Source: Acidimicrobiaceae bacterium (GTDB lineage Bacteria > Actinomycetota > Acidimicrobiia > Acidimicrobiales > RAAP-2). From it: a stretch of 47,938 nt of DNA. Numbering within the stretch: the first letter of the stretch is position 1; every line of letters begins with the position of its first letter. The stretch spans positions 94,577 through 142,514 of the forward strand of contig JANXXO010000034.1 of the NCBI GenBank assembly GCA_025350565.1, in the 5' to 3' direction. This document shows positions 1 through 7,927 of this stretch, one piece after another. The notes under the pieces were generated by a model. The model had not been told where the DNA came from, ran no database searches, and saw only the letters and a program-made list of their open reading frames with translations. A program made the position numbers and the translations under genes.

Positions 1-408
1 GGCACGCCGCCGATCGCCGAGGCCGTAGGGCTTAACGCCGCCGTGCACTACCTCGAAGGTTTGGGCATGACCAACGTGACTCGCCACGAGCACGCACTCG
101 CGGCCGATGCCCTGAGCCGCTTCGACGAAGAGTTTCAGGGTCGGGTGCGCATCATTGGGCCCGCTGACACGACGGACCGCGGCGGCGTGATCAGTCTCGA
201 CGTCGAAGGCGTGCACCCCCACGACGTCGCTCAAGTGCTCGACCAGTTCGGCGTCTGCGTGCGTCCGGGCCATCACTGCGCGAAGCCGTTGATGCGCCGC
301 TTTGGCTTGGCCGCGACCGTTCGCGCCTCGTACGGTCCGTACTCGCTCACCAAGGACACCGACGTGCTACTCGAGGCGCTCGGCCACGCGGTGAAGATGT
401 TCGGCTAG
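1..408 (+). CDS. sufS: Cysteine desulfurase SufS, C-terminal part (5' end outside window)
   Basis: The frame is open from base 1, so only the last 135 residues are present. It starts with a GTPPIAEAVGLNAAV-type segment, followed by the small C-terminal domain of class V PLP desulfurases. The RPGHHCAKPLM motif carries the persulfide-forming catalytic Cys (fragment residue 93), typical of group II (SufS) enzymes. SufS takes sulfur from L-cysteine and, in SufU-type systems, passes it to SufU. The next gene is sufU, starting 2 bp after this stop, so the two are surely one operon. Confidence 0.93.
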   Translation, partial: GTPPIAEAVGLNAAVHYLEGLGMTNVTRHEHALAADALSRFDEEFQGRVRIIGPADTTDRGGVISLDVEGVHPHDVAQVLDQFGVCVRPGHHCAKPLMRRFGLAATVRASYGPYSLTKDTDVLLEALGHAVKMFG

Positions 409-410
409 TC

Positions 411-875
411 GTGACGAACCTCGACGACCTCTACCGCGAGATTATTCTCGATCACTACCGCTCGCCGCGAAACCGCGGCGAACTCGAGGCACCTCCGGCG
501 GTACGAGTGGAGGGCTTTAACCCCTTGTGCGGTGATGAAATCGTGGTCTACCTCGACGTCGAAGAGGGCGTGCTCGCCAACATCAAGATGACCGGCACCG
601 GATGCTCAATTTCGCAGTCCTCGGCCTCGCTCATGAGTGCCGCCGTAAAAGGCAAGCCACTCGATCAAGTTCGCGCGACCATCGCCACCTTCAAAGAGTT
701 AATGACGGTGCACGAATCGACGCTCGCCCACGACGGCGAACCGGCGAGGGTCGATCTACGCGCGTTGGGCGAGCTCGCCGCACTACAGGGGGTCGTGAAG
801 TTTCCGGTGCGTATCAAGTGTGCGACGCTCGCCTGGAACACCCTCGTGCAAGGACTCGACGAAGCCGTCGCCTGA
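411..875 (+). CDS. sufU: Sulfur-transfer / Fe-S assembly protein SufU
   Basis: 154 aa, the usual SufU length, with a GTG start 2 bp after sufS. The zinc-site ligands of the family are all visible: Cys and Asp in the CGDEI motif, Cys in GTGCSISQSSA, and Cys in IKCATLAW near the C-terminus. The insertion between the second and third Cys that separates SufU from IscU is present. SufU accepts persulfide sulfur from SufS and relays it to SufBCD. It converges on the LCP gene, whose stop lies 3 bp beyond. Confidence 0.93.
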   Translation: MTNLDDLYREIILDHYRSPRNRGELEAPPAVRVEGFNPLCGDEIVVYLDVEEGVLANIKMTGTGCSISQSSASLMSAAVKGKPLDQVRATIATFKELMTVHESTLAHDGEPARVDLRALGELAALQGVVKFPVRIKCATLAWNTLVQGLDEAVA

Positions 876-878
876 GTC

Positions 879-2216
879 TTACGGGATGCAGACCGTGGGA
901 TCGAAGAACTGATCACCTTCGGGTGGTTGCGTCGTGGTGGTCGTGGGCGCCACCGAACCGGTCGTGGATCCGGTGTGTTTCGTGGTGGTCGTCGTGTGCT
1001 TCACTGTCGTAGTGGTGGTCGGAATAGCCACGTGCGGAGGAAGCGGGGCCTGGCCCGAGGCGTTGGGCGGGGGGTTGGTCGGCGTCAACAGTTGACTGCC
1101 GAACATCTTGACGAGCGCCTCTTGCGCTTGGGGCTGTTGGACGAACTCAACGTCATTGCCTTGATAGACGCCCGGCGCGACGGGCATCGTGATGGTCTGA
1201 ATGGTCGCAGGATTGATGGAGTGGAATTTGACGGCCAGCCCGATGAGTTCGTTCAAACTGAAGTTGTTGTCGAGGGAGATTCCTTGGGGCAATTTTGAGA
1301 GGAACGAGTTAATGGTGAGCGGGTTGTAGATGCCCTTGGCCCGATTGACCATGCCGCGCAGGAAGACGTTTTGACGCCAGATGCGCCCGAAGTCGGTTGT
1401 GACGTCGCTATTCCACGCCCCGTTCTGGAACCACTCGTAGTGACGACTGCGCACGACCGCAAGGGCTTCGAAGCCGGTGATCTGTTGGCAGCCCGGGTGC
1501 GTTATCTTGAGTCCGGAGTAGGCGTCGCGCGCCGGATACGGGAAGTTCAAGTAGACGCCACCAATGGCGTCGGCGGCATTGATCATGCCAGCGAAACTCA
1601 CGATGATGGTGTCGTTGATCGGAATGCCGAAGTTCGCGGTGATGGTCTGCACCAACAGCGACGGACCATTGCCGAAGTTGACGTTGATGCGGTTGTACTT
1701 GCCGTAGACGCTCTGGTTGGCGAGCAAGGTGGTCATCGTGTCACGCGGAATGGAGAGCATTGAGATGGTGCCCGCCGCGGGGTCCACGTGCACGATCTTG
1801 ACGACGTCACTTCGCTGGCCGGCGGCGGCGCCCTTGGTGGCCCCGGTCTGGCGAGCGACCAGTCCGCTGAGACCGGCGCGCGAGTCCGAACCAATCATGA
1901 GGATGTTGAAGGGCTTTCCGGAAATCACCGGGAGCTCATTGGCTACGGGAATTTTGTGGATGCGATTGAACTGGATGAGCGCGTAGAGGTAGCCGCCCCC
2001 TAGAACGCCCCCGATGAGCAGGACCACGGCCAGAGCGGCGATGACCCACCGCCTGGCTCTACGGCGCGGCTGGCGGTGACGCTTGGGCGTTCGGCCAGCC
2101 TGGCGGTCGACCGCCTCGCCCAACGCTACGAGGCGGTGCTCGTTGGCCAGTGCTCGACTTTTGGCGGACCGCGACCCGTCAGTGGGCCTCGAGGCGCCGT
2201 TTCCGCTATTAGCCAT
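879..2216 (-). CDS. LytR-CpsA-Psr (LCP) family cell-wall glycopolymer ligase
   Basis: 445 aa. A basic cytoplasmic N-terminus (about 55 residues) is followed by one membrane segment (WVIAALAVVLLIGGVLGGGYLYAL). The extracellular LCP domain contains FNILMIGSDSRAG, RSDVVKIVHVDP and SIPRDT, with the conserved Arg/Asp residues that bind polyprenyl pyrophosphate. The last 60 residues are a Thr/Pro-rich tail. LCP proteins attach teichoic-acid-like or arabinogalactan polymers to peptidoglycan. It follows sufC on the same strand after 36 bp and may be read through from it, although its function is unrelated. Confidence 0.9.
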   Translation of the reverse strand: MANSGNGASRPTDGSRSAKSRALANEHRLVALGEAVDRQAGRTPKRHRQPRRRARRWVIAALAVVLLIGGVLGGGYLYALIQFNRIHKIPVANELPVISGKPFNILMIGSDSRAGLSGLVARQTGATKGAAAGQRSDVVKIVHVDPAAGTISMLSIPRDTMTTLLANQSVYGKYNRINVNFGNGPSLLVQTITANFGIPINDTIIVSFAGMINAADAIGGVYLNFPYPARDAYSGLKITHPGCQQITGFEALAVVRSRHYEWFQNGAWNSDVTTDFGRIWRQNVFLRGMVNRAKGIYNPLTINSFLSKLPQGISLDNNFSLNELIGLAVKFHSINPATIQTITMPVAPGVYQGNDVEFVQQPQAQEALVKMFGSQLLTPTNPPPNASGQAPLPPHVAIPTTTTTVKHTTTTTKHTGSTTGSVAPTTTTTQPPEGDQFFDPTVCIP

Positions 2217-2252
2217 TGTGCGAGTTTACCGTTCGTTCGCCGAGAGTCCGGT

Positions 2253-2981
2253 TCAGTCGTTCGTGACCCGGAACGGCTCGTAACCATCGCGCTCCAGGGT
2301 CTCGGAGAGTTCGGCCCCTCCGGTCGCCACCACCCGCCCGCCGCTGATGACGTGAATCATCGTGGGCGGGAGTTCCTGCAAGAGTCGCTTGAAGTGGGTA
2401 ATGACGAGCACACCGCACTCCCATTCGGTGGTCGCCTGGGACAGTCGGCGGGCGACCGCACCCAGCGCATCGACGTCGAGACCGGAGTCAATCTCGTCGA
2501 GCACCGCGAATTTTGGACGCAGCACGCCGAACTGGACCATTTCTGCGCGCTTACGTTCTCCCCCCGAGAGGTCGACGTTCACGAATCGGTCGAGCACCTC
2601 AGGGCGTAGTTCGACGCGTCGCGCTTCGTCATCCATGCGTTCTCGCAGGTGCTCGGGGGATGCTCCGGCCGCCACGAGAAGATCGAGCGGGCGAACGCCG
2701 GCGACTTCCATGGGTTGCTGCATGGCCAGCAGCAGTCCGTGGCGGGCGCGCTCCGTGGGCGAAAGCTCCAACAGCTCAACCCCGTCGATGCTGACGGAGC
2801 CGCTCGTCACCGTGTAACCGGGGTGACCAGCAAGGGCGTGGGCCAAAGTGGATTTACCCGAACCGTTCGGACCCATGATGACGTGGACTTCGCCCGAACG
2901 CATTTGGAGGTCAAAGCCCTTGAGGACTTCCTTTCCGGCGACCTCAACCCGTAGTCCGTCGATGATGAGAGTGGAGGTCAC
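2253..2981 (-). CDS. sufC: Fe-S cluster assembly ATPase SufC
   Basis: 242 aa ABC-type ATPase. Walker A is GPNGSGKST, the signature is LSGGERKRAEM, and Walker B is FAVLDEIDSGLD with the SufC-characteristic IDSGLDVDAL. The C-terminus has the TMIHVISGGRVVATGG segment. SufC forms the SufBCD scaffold with SufB and SufD. Its GTG start overlaps the stop of the Rieske gene by 4 bp (GTGA), implying translational coupling in the order sufD, Rieske, sufC. Confidence 0.95.
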   Translation of the reverse strand: MTSTLIIDGLRVEVAGKEVLKGFDLQMRSGEVHVIMGPNGSGKSTLAHALAGHPGYTVTSGSVSIDGVELLELSPTERARHGLLLAMQQPMEVAGVRPLDLLVAAGASPEHLRERMDDEARRVELRPEVLDRFVNVDLSGGERKRAEMVQFGVLRPKFAVLDEIDSGLDVDALGAVARRLSQATTEWECGVLVITHFKRLLQELPPTMIHVISGGRVVATGGAELSETLERDGYEPFRVTND

Positions 2982-3292
2982 GGGACGAGCACCTCCAAGT
3001 GGCCGTCCACGTTACGCACGTCGTAGCGGGCCACCGGCCGCGTCGCCGGCAACGAAGTCGGCTCCCCGTCCTTCAAGCGAAACATCGCACCGTGACGGGC
3101 GCATTCAATCTCGCCCGAGTCCACGTCGACTTCGCCTTCGGCCAAACTAAAGTCCTCATGGCTGCATCGATCGTTGAGCACGTAGACGTCGTCTTCGATG
3201 CGCACCACGACCAGTACCCGATTGTCCACTCGGAATTGGCGCGGTACACCACTCTCAAAATCACTGAGCAGTCCCAACGAGAGCGCTCTCAC
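2978..3292 (-). CDS. Rieske-type [2Fe-2S] ferredoxin within the suf operon
   Basis: 104 aa. The two Rieske ligand pairs are visible: C-x-H in RCSHEDFSLAEGEV and C-x-x-H in CARHGAMFRL. The length fits stand-alone ferredoxins of the non-heme dioxygenase type. It overlaps sufD upstream and sufC downstream by 4 bp each (GTGA in both), so all three are co-translated. As I recall, a ferredoxin at this position is common in actinobacterial suf operons. It could supply electrons to assembly or be an early cluster recipient, but its role is not established by sequence. Confidence 0.9.
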   Translation of the reverse strand: MRALSLGLLSDFESGVPRQFRVDNRVLVVVRIEDDVYVLNDRCSHEDFSLAEGEVDVDSGEIECARHGAMFRLKDGEPTSLPATRPVARYDVRNVDGHLEVLVP

Positions 3293-4530
3293 GGCGTCAC
3301 GACGTTCACGGCGGCGAGCACCGAAGTCACGTCGCGTTCCACTAATTCAGCCAACTGTGGCGGCAAGTTGGCGAGCATCTCGTAGAAGAAGCCCTGAATC
3401 ATGAGTCGCTCCGCGTCGTCGCGGGTGACCCCGCGCGACTCCAAGTACCAACGCTGCAGTTCGTCGAGCGGCCCCACGCTCGACGCGTGCGCGCACATGA
3501 CGTCGTTCTCGCGGATGTCGAGATTCGGCACGCTGTCTGCGTGGGCGCCCGGCGAAAGCAGGAGGTTGTGATTGGTCTGGCGAGCGTCGGTGCGTTTGGC
3601 ACCCTTTTCGATCTCAATCAGCCCGGTGTAGATCGAACGCGACGTATCGGCGACGGCGCCCTTGGATAACAACGTAGAACGCGATCGGGCTCCGTGGTGC
3701 AGCTGGTGCGTGCGAAAATCGTGCACCTGGGTGCCCGATCCGAGGAACGTGGTGCGCAGTTCATTCTCTGACCCAGCGCCGAGCATCTCGGCGTCGTTGC
3801 GCGAGCGGTTGTAGTGCGCACCGATCCCGACCACCGCTTGACGTAAGCGTGCGTCACGGGACAGAAAGCCCGTGGTTCGCGCCACGTGCCACGAAGTTGC
3901 TTCGAGGCGTTGGTACGTGACGAGCTGCAGCGACGCGTTGTCGCCCACCTCGTACTCGCTGAGGGGCACCACTAGGGCGTCGGCGCCTCCTTCGAAGTAT
4001 TCGACGATCGTGGCGCTCGAACCACGACCGAGGAAAATTTGCGTACGTGAGAAGGACGAAGTTGAGTTGGCGACGTTGAGCACCACGATGGGCTCGGCCA
4101 CGTTCACGCCGGCCGCGACGCGGATAATCGTCGTCGTGGGCGCGAGGGCGATGTTCAGTAGTGCGAAGGTGTCGCTCGCGTAGCGGGTCGTGAAGGTCGA
4201 GCCCGACAACGACTGCGCCGATTCAACGGCCTCGACGGTGACGCCGTCGACGGTGACGCCCGAGCTGACGCAGAACCCGTCCACCACCCGAATCGCCAGT
4301 CCGGCGCGCTCGCAGAGTTGGGCGGCAAACGACGAGTCGGCCGCGGATTTCGGTTCCGCCACGACCGTGAATCGGTCGAGGGCGAAGTCGTGCAGGGGGG
4401 CGTAGCGCCAGACTTCGTCGCTGGTCGTCGGGAGACCCGCGAACTCGAACGCCTCCCACGCCACCTGTCGAGAAGGCGCGTCCGAGCGCTCGGCAATGAA
4501 GAGGGAAGCTGAATCAGCGAAGGATTTCAT
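3289..4530 (-). CDS. sufD: Fe-S cluster assembly protein SufD
   Basis: About 413 aa from the ATG at 4530 (M-K-S-F-A-D). An in-frame ATG at 4545 would add five residues. Neither has a strong Shine-Dalgarno. The SufBD core is clear: the region containing TTFLGSGTQVHDFRTHQLHHGARSRS, the TGLIEIEKGAKRTDARQTNHNLLLS repeat and a C-terminal GFFYEML helix. SufD partners SufB in the scaffold. It is first in the sufD-Rieske-sufC run. sufB lies separately about 2 kb upstream with three unrelated genes between. Confidence 0.9.
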   Translation of the reverse strand: MKSFADSASLFIAERSDAPSRQVAWEAFEFAGLPTTSDEVWRYAPLHDFALDRFTVVAEPKSAADSSFAAQLCERAGLAIRVVDGFCVSSGVTVDGVTVEAVESAQSLSGSTFTTRYASDTFALLNIALAPTTTIIRVAAGVNVAEPIVVLNVANSTSSFSRTQIFLGRGSSATIVEYFEGGADALVVPLSEYEVGDNASLQLVTYQRLEATSWHVARTTGFLSRDARLRQAVVGIGAHYNRSRNDAEMLGAGSENELRTTFLGSGTQVHDFRTHQLHHGARSRSTLLSKGAVADTSRSIYTGLIEIEKGAKRTDARQTNHNLLLSPGAHADSVPNLDIRENDVMCAHASSVGPLDELQRWYLESRGVTRDDAERLMIQGFFYEMLANLPPQLAELVERDVTSVLAAVNVVTP

Positions 4531-4619
4531 AGATATCGGGACCATGGCAGTGTACCGGCAGGGGCTAACTCCCTGGCCGGCGAGACCTAGGCTCGTTACA
4601 CGGTAACGAAGGAGCACGG

Positions 4620-5447
4620 GTGCCATTTTCGTCAGACGTCCTCACCCTCGAGGTCCAAGGTCACGTGGCCACCTTGTTCCTGGACCGCGAAGAGGCGCGT
4701 AACGCCATGGGCAGCGCGCTGTGGCGCGACTTGCCGTTGGCCGCGGCGGCCATCGGCGAGAACTCGTCCATTCGGGTCGTGATCCTCGCCGCGAAGGGAC
4801 CTCACTTCACCGTCGGCCTCGATTTGAAAGAGTTCGGTGGCGGCTTCGCGGCATCGGGGCGGTCCGGTTCGCCGGCGGCAACGAACGAAACCACCTACAG
4901 GGCCGTTCGCACCATGCAGGCCTCGGTGACGTCGGTCGCCAACCTCGCGGTGCCGGTCATCGCCGCCGTCCACGGATACTGCATTGGTGGCGGCATTGAC
5001 CTCATCAGTGCGTGCGACATCCGACTCTGCGCGTCCAACGCGAAATTCTCAGTTCGAGAGACCAAGGTGGCCATCGTCGCCGACCTCGGCACCCTGCAAC
5101 GATTGCCGAAGTTGGTGAGCGCTGGTCACGTGGCCGAGTTGGCCTTTACCGGCAAGGACATTGACGCCGCGCGCGCCCAGGCTATTGGACTCGTGAACTC
5201 GGTGCACGGCGACAGCGCCGACGACGTGCTGGGCGCAGCCACTCAACTCGCGAACGAGATCGCTGCCAACTCGCCGTTGGCGGTCCAAGGCACCAAAGCC
5301 GTGCTGGCGGCCAACGATGGACGGACCATCAACGAAGGGCTCGACTTCGTAGCGCGCTGGAACACCATGTACCTCCAGAGCAATGATCTTCGCGAGGCCA
5401 TGACGGCCTTCGTGGAGAAACGCGCACCGAGCTTCAGCGGCGACTAG
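4620..5447 (+). CDS. Enoyl-CoA hydratase/isomerase (crotonase) family protein
   Basis: 275 aa. The GTG start at 4620 is supported by GAAGGAG about 6 bp upstream. Crotonase features: the oxyanion-hole region FTVGLDLKEFGG, the second oxyanion segment AVHGYCIGGGIDLISACDIR, and SVRETKVAIVADLGTLQRLPKL carrying a conserved acidic residue. The length and AxLGT pattern resemble the Δ3,5-Δ2,4-dienoyl-CoA isomerase-like subgroup, but the substrate cannot be fixed. It is divergent from sufD. Its TAG stop shares the palindrome CTAG with the stop of the opposite-strand gene. Confidence 0.88.
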   Translation: MPFSSDVLTLEVQGHVATLFLDREEARNAMGSALWRDLPLAAAAIGENSSIRVVILAAKGPHFTVGLDLKEFGGGFAASGRSGSPAATNETTYRAVRTMQASVTSVANLAVPVIAAVHGYCIGGGIDLISACDIRLCASNAKFSVRETKVAIVADLGTLQRLPKLVSAGHVAELAFTGKDIDAARAQAIGLVNSVHGDSADDVLGAATQLANEIAANSPLAVQGTKAVLAANDGRTINEGLDFVARWNTMYLQSNDLREAMTAFVEKRAPSFSGD

Positions 5448-5794
5448 CGCCGCCAGAACTTCCAGCCGCGTTGTTTGCGCTGTAGCTCGTCGAGCTGCTT
5501 GCGGCGCTCTTCGTACATTTCGGGCGCGACGTTGTTCACAATCTCGCCGGCCATTTCGAGCAGTTCCCGGCGTTCGTCGATCGAGGCTTTGGTGTCCGGA
5601 GGAAGTTCGACGGGCTTATCGACCAGCGAGCCGTGCGACCAGCCCACGTCGACCAGGCGACGTTCGTAGGTAACGCAGTTCTCCGGACACGACCAGGGCT
5701 GGTCGGGGGCGTTGCCGAGCACGCAAAACCGCGCCACTTCGCCCGATTTGTAGGTCCGGCTCTGGAAGTGCTTGCACTCTTCACGCATACCCAT
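5444..5794 (-). CDS. Small Cys-containing protein of unknown function
   Basis: 116 aa with no family I recognise. The N-terminal half has four cysteines (EECKHF, ARFCVLG, WSCPENCVTY) that could bind a metal. The C-terminal half is a charged helix rich in Glu, Arg and Lys that ends in a Trp-rich basic tail (RGWKFWRR). Either of two Met codons at the N-terminus (M-G-M) may start it. It converges on the crotonase gene with a 4-bp CTAG overlap. Codon use matches its neighbours, so I regard it as a real gene. Confidence 0.7.
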   Translation of the reverse strand: MGMREECKHFQSRTYKSGEVARFCVLGNAPDQPWSCPENCVTYERRLVDVGWSHGSLVDKPVELPPDTKASIDERRELLEMAGEIVNNVAPEMYEERRKQLDELQRKQRGWKFWRR

Positions 5795-5843
5795 TTGCCT
5801 ATTCTTTCACGCGGCTTCGACGGTGTCGTTAAGAATGTCCCCC

Positions 5844-6467
5844 ATGGCTTCGTACCGAATCGATGAAAAGTCGCTCAATCGGGCGGAAATGACGCAGGCG
5901 ACGAAGGTGGGTGGTCAGGCCTTCTTCGACGACCCCTTCTTCTCCTACCTTTTTCCCGACGATCGCCAACGGCGCCGCAGCCTGCCCATCTTCTTTCGTT
6001 CGGTCTTTGCGCACATGGGACCGAAGGGCCACGTCGTGACGGTGCGCAACGAACACCACGACATCGTGGGCGTGGCGGCGTGGCAGAGGACGAGAGGCTA
6101 TCCCCTTGCCGTGGGGACCCAGCTGGCTCAGTTACCGAGTTCCTTGCGCGCCATGTACCGACGACCGAGGGCGCTCGGGGTGGGCTACGCCTACATGGTG
6201 GCGATCACCAACGCCCACAAGAAGGACCTCCATTGGTATCTCATGGTGCTCTGCGCTGATCCCTCGGTCCAGCGACGCGGGGTCGGCACGCTCCTACTGG
6301 AACACGCCTTCGTGGCGATCGACGCCGAGGGCGTGGGCGTCTACTTAGAGACTCCTCGCGAAGAGAACATCGCGTACTACCGACGATTCGGTTTTGAACT
6401 GGTCGACACGCTTCGCCCGGTCGAGGGTGGGGCCGCCTACTACACCATGTGGCGGCCGCCTCGTTAA
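5844..6467 (+). CDS. GNAT family N-acetyltransferase
   Basis: 207 aa from the ATG at 5844 (M-A-S-Y-R-I). An in-frame ATG at 5835 is an alternative. The acetyl-CoA-binding motif A is seen as LCADPSVQRRGVGTLLLEHAF (R/Q-x-x-G-x-G), followed by motif B with YLETPREENIAYYRRFGFE. The N-terminal DDPFFSYLFPD segment is common in GNATs of the Eis/Rv-type side branch. The acceptor substrate is unknown. Its TAA stop overlaps the sufB stop within a palindromic TTAA. Confidence 0.85.
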   Translation: MASYRIDEKSLNRAEMTQATKVGGQAFFDDPFFSYLFPDDRQRRRSLPIFFRSVFAHMGPKGHVVTVRNEHHDIVGVAAWQRTRGYPLAVGTQLAQLPSSLRAMYRRPRALGVGYAYMVAITNAHKKDLHWYLMVLCADPSVQRRGVGTLLLEHAFVAIDAEGVGVYLETPREENIAYYRRFGFELVDTLRPVEGGAAYYTMWRPPR

Positions 6468-7864
6468 CCGACCGAGCCCTCCATTTGGAGCTCGATCAAC
6501 CTCGACCACTCCACGGCGTACTCCATGGGCAACGTGCGCGTCACCGGCTCAATGAATCCGTTCACGATCATGCCCATGGCCTGGGACTCGGTGAGACCGC
6601 GGCTCATGAGGTAGAACAACTGATCGTCGCCGATCTTGGAAACCGTCGCCTCGTGACCAATGGAGGCGTCTTGTTCGCCGACTTCCATATACGGCTTCGT
6701 CTCGGAGATGGACTGTTCGTCGAGAATCAGAGCGTCGCAGCGCACGAAGCTCTTCGCGCCCGTGGCCCCTTCCTCAACTTTGACCAGTCCGCGATAGGTG
6801 GTCTGGCCGCCATCCTTCGAGATTGACTTTGAAATGATGGTGGACGTCGTTTCGGGTGCGCAGTGCACCATCTTCGCGCCGGCGTCTTGCACCTGGCCGG
6901 GACCGGCGTAGGCCACGGAGAGCACTTCGCCCGACGCCTTGGGTCCCATCAAGTAGACCGAGGGATACTTCATGGTGAGGCGCGAGCCAATGTTGCCGTC
7001 GATCCATTCGACGTGAGCTTCGGCTTCGGCGCGCGCTCGCTTCGTCACGAGGTTGTAGACGTTGTTGGACCAGTTCTGAATCGTGGTGTAGGTGATACGT
7101 GAGCCGGGCAGCGCCACCAATTCAACGACGGCGGAGTGCAGCGAGTCGGTCGAGTACACGGGGGCCGAACATCCTTCGACGTAGTGCACTTGGCTACCCT
7201 CGTCGGCGATGATGAGCGTGCGCTCAAATTGACCCATGTTTTCGGTGTTGATCCGAAAGTAAGCCTGCAGCGGCTGGTCGACGTTGACGCCCGGCGGCAC
7301 GTAGATGAACGATCCGCCGCTCCATACCGCTGAGTTGAGCGCGGCGAACTTGTTGTCGTTGGGTGGAATCACCGTGCCGAAGTACTTGCGCACCAGCTCG
7401 GGATACTCGCGGATCGCGGTATCCATGTCGCAAAAGAGCACCCCGAGCCGTTCGAGGTCTTCGCGGTTGCGGTGAAAGACGACCTCAGACTCGTACTGGG
7501 CCGTGACGCCCGCTAAGTACTTGCCCTCCGCTTCGGGAATCCCGAGGCGCTCGTAGGTGTTCTTGATGTCGTCGGGCAGATCTTCCCAACGATTCACTTG
7601 ATTCTCGGTGGGCTTTATGTAGTAGTAGATGTCGTTGAAGTCGAGATCGGGCATACGCGTCGCGAACCAGGGCAGCATCGGCTTCTTCTCGAAGCGCTTG
7701 AGGGCGCTCAAGCGGAAGTCGAGCATCCATTTCTCTTCCTTCTTGATGCCCGACATCTCGCGCACGATGGCCTCGTTGATGCCCTTTTTCGGTTTGAAGA
7801 CCGGAATTTGGTCGTCCGACCACCCCAGTTGGTACCGGCTGAAGTCCAGATTGTCGATAGCCAT
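6464..7864 (-). CDS. sufB: Fe-S cluster assembly protein SufB
   Basis: 466 aa, the usual length. The ATG at 7864 is preceded by AAAGGAG at 4-nt spacing. SufB hallmarks are the GGSFIYVPPGV segment, EGCSAPVYS and SFVRCDALILDEQS with its Cys, and a C-terminal GMIVNGFIEP. SufB is the scaffold subunit that receives sulfur. Unusually for actinobacteria it is not immediately upstream of sufD: a crotonase, a small Cys protein and a GNAT gene intervene on alternating strands, so it needs its own promoter. Confidence 0.95.
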   Translation of the reverse strand: MAIDNLDFSRYQLGWSDDQIPVFKPKKGINEAIVREMSGIKKEEKWMLDFRLSALKRFEKKPMLPWFATRMPDLDFNDIYYYIKPTENQVNRWEDLPDDIKNTYERLGIPEAEGKYLAGVTAQYESEVVFHRNREDLERLGVLFCDMDTAIREYPELVRKYFGTVIPPNDNKFAALNSAVWSGGSFIYVPPGVNVDQPLQAYFRINTENMGQFERTLIIADEGSQVHYVEGCSAPVYSTDSLHSAVVELVALPGSRITYTTIQNWSNNVYNLVTKRARAEAEAHVEWIDGNIGSRLTMKYPSVYLMGPKASGEVLSVAYAGPGQVQDAGAKMVHCAPETTSTIISKSISKDGGQTTYRGLVKVEEGATGAKSFVRCDALILDEQSISETKPYMEVGEQDASIGHEATVSKIGDDQLFYLMSRGLTESQAMGMIVNGFIEPVTRTLPMEYAVEWSRLIELQMEGSVG

Positions 7865-7893
7865 TGCGCTCCTTTGGAATAATCCCTATCTCC

Positions 7894-7924
7894 ATAGTAC
7901 TTAATCCCCGTCGCCGTCTGACAA
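7894..7924 (-). promoter_or_regulatory. Possible sufB promoter
   Basis: On the minus strand TTGTCA (7924-7919) and TACTAT (7899-7894) resemble -35 and -10 boxes with a 19-bp spacer, a little long. They lie 30 bp upstream of the sufB start, in the 63-bp gap shared with the divergent oligopeptidase gene. Confidence 0.35.
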
Positions 7925-7927
7925 CAA

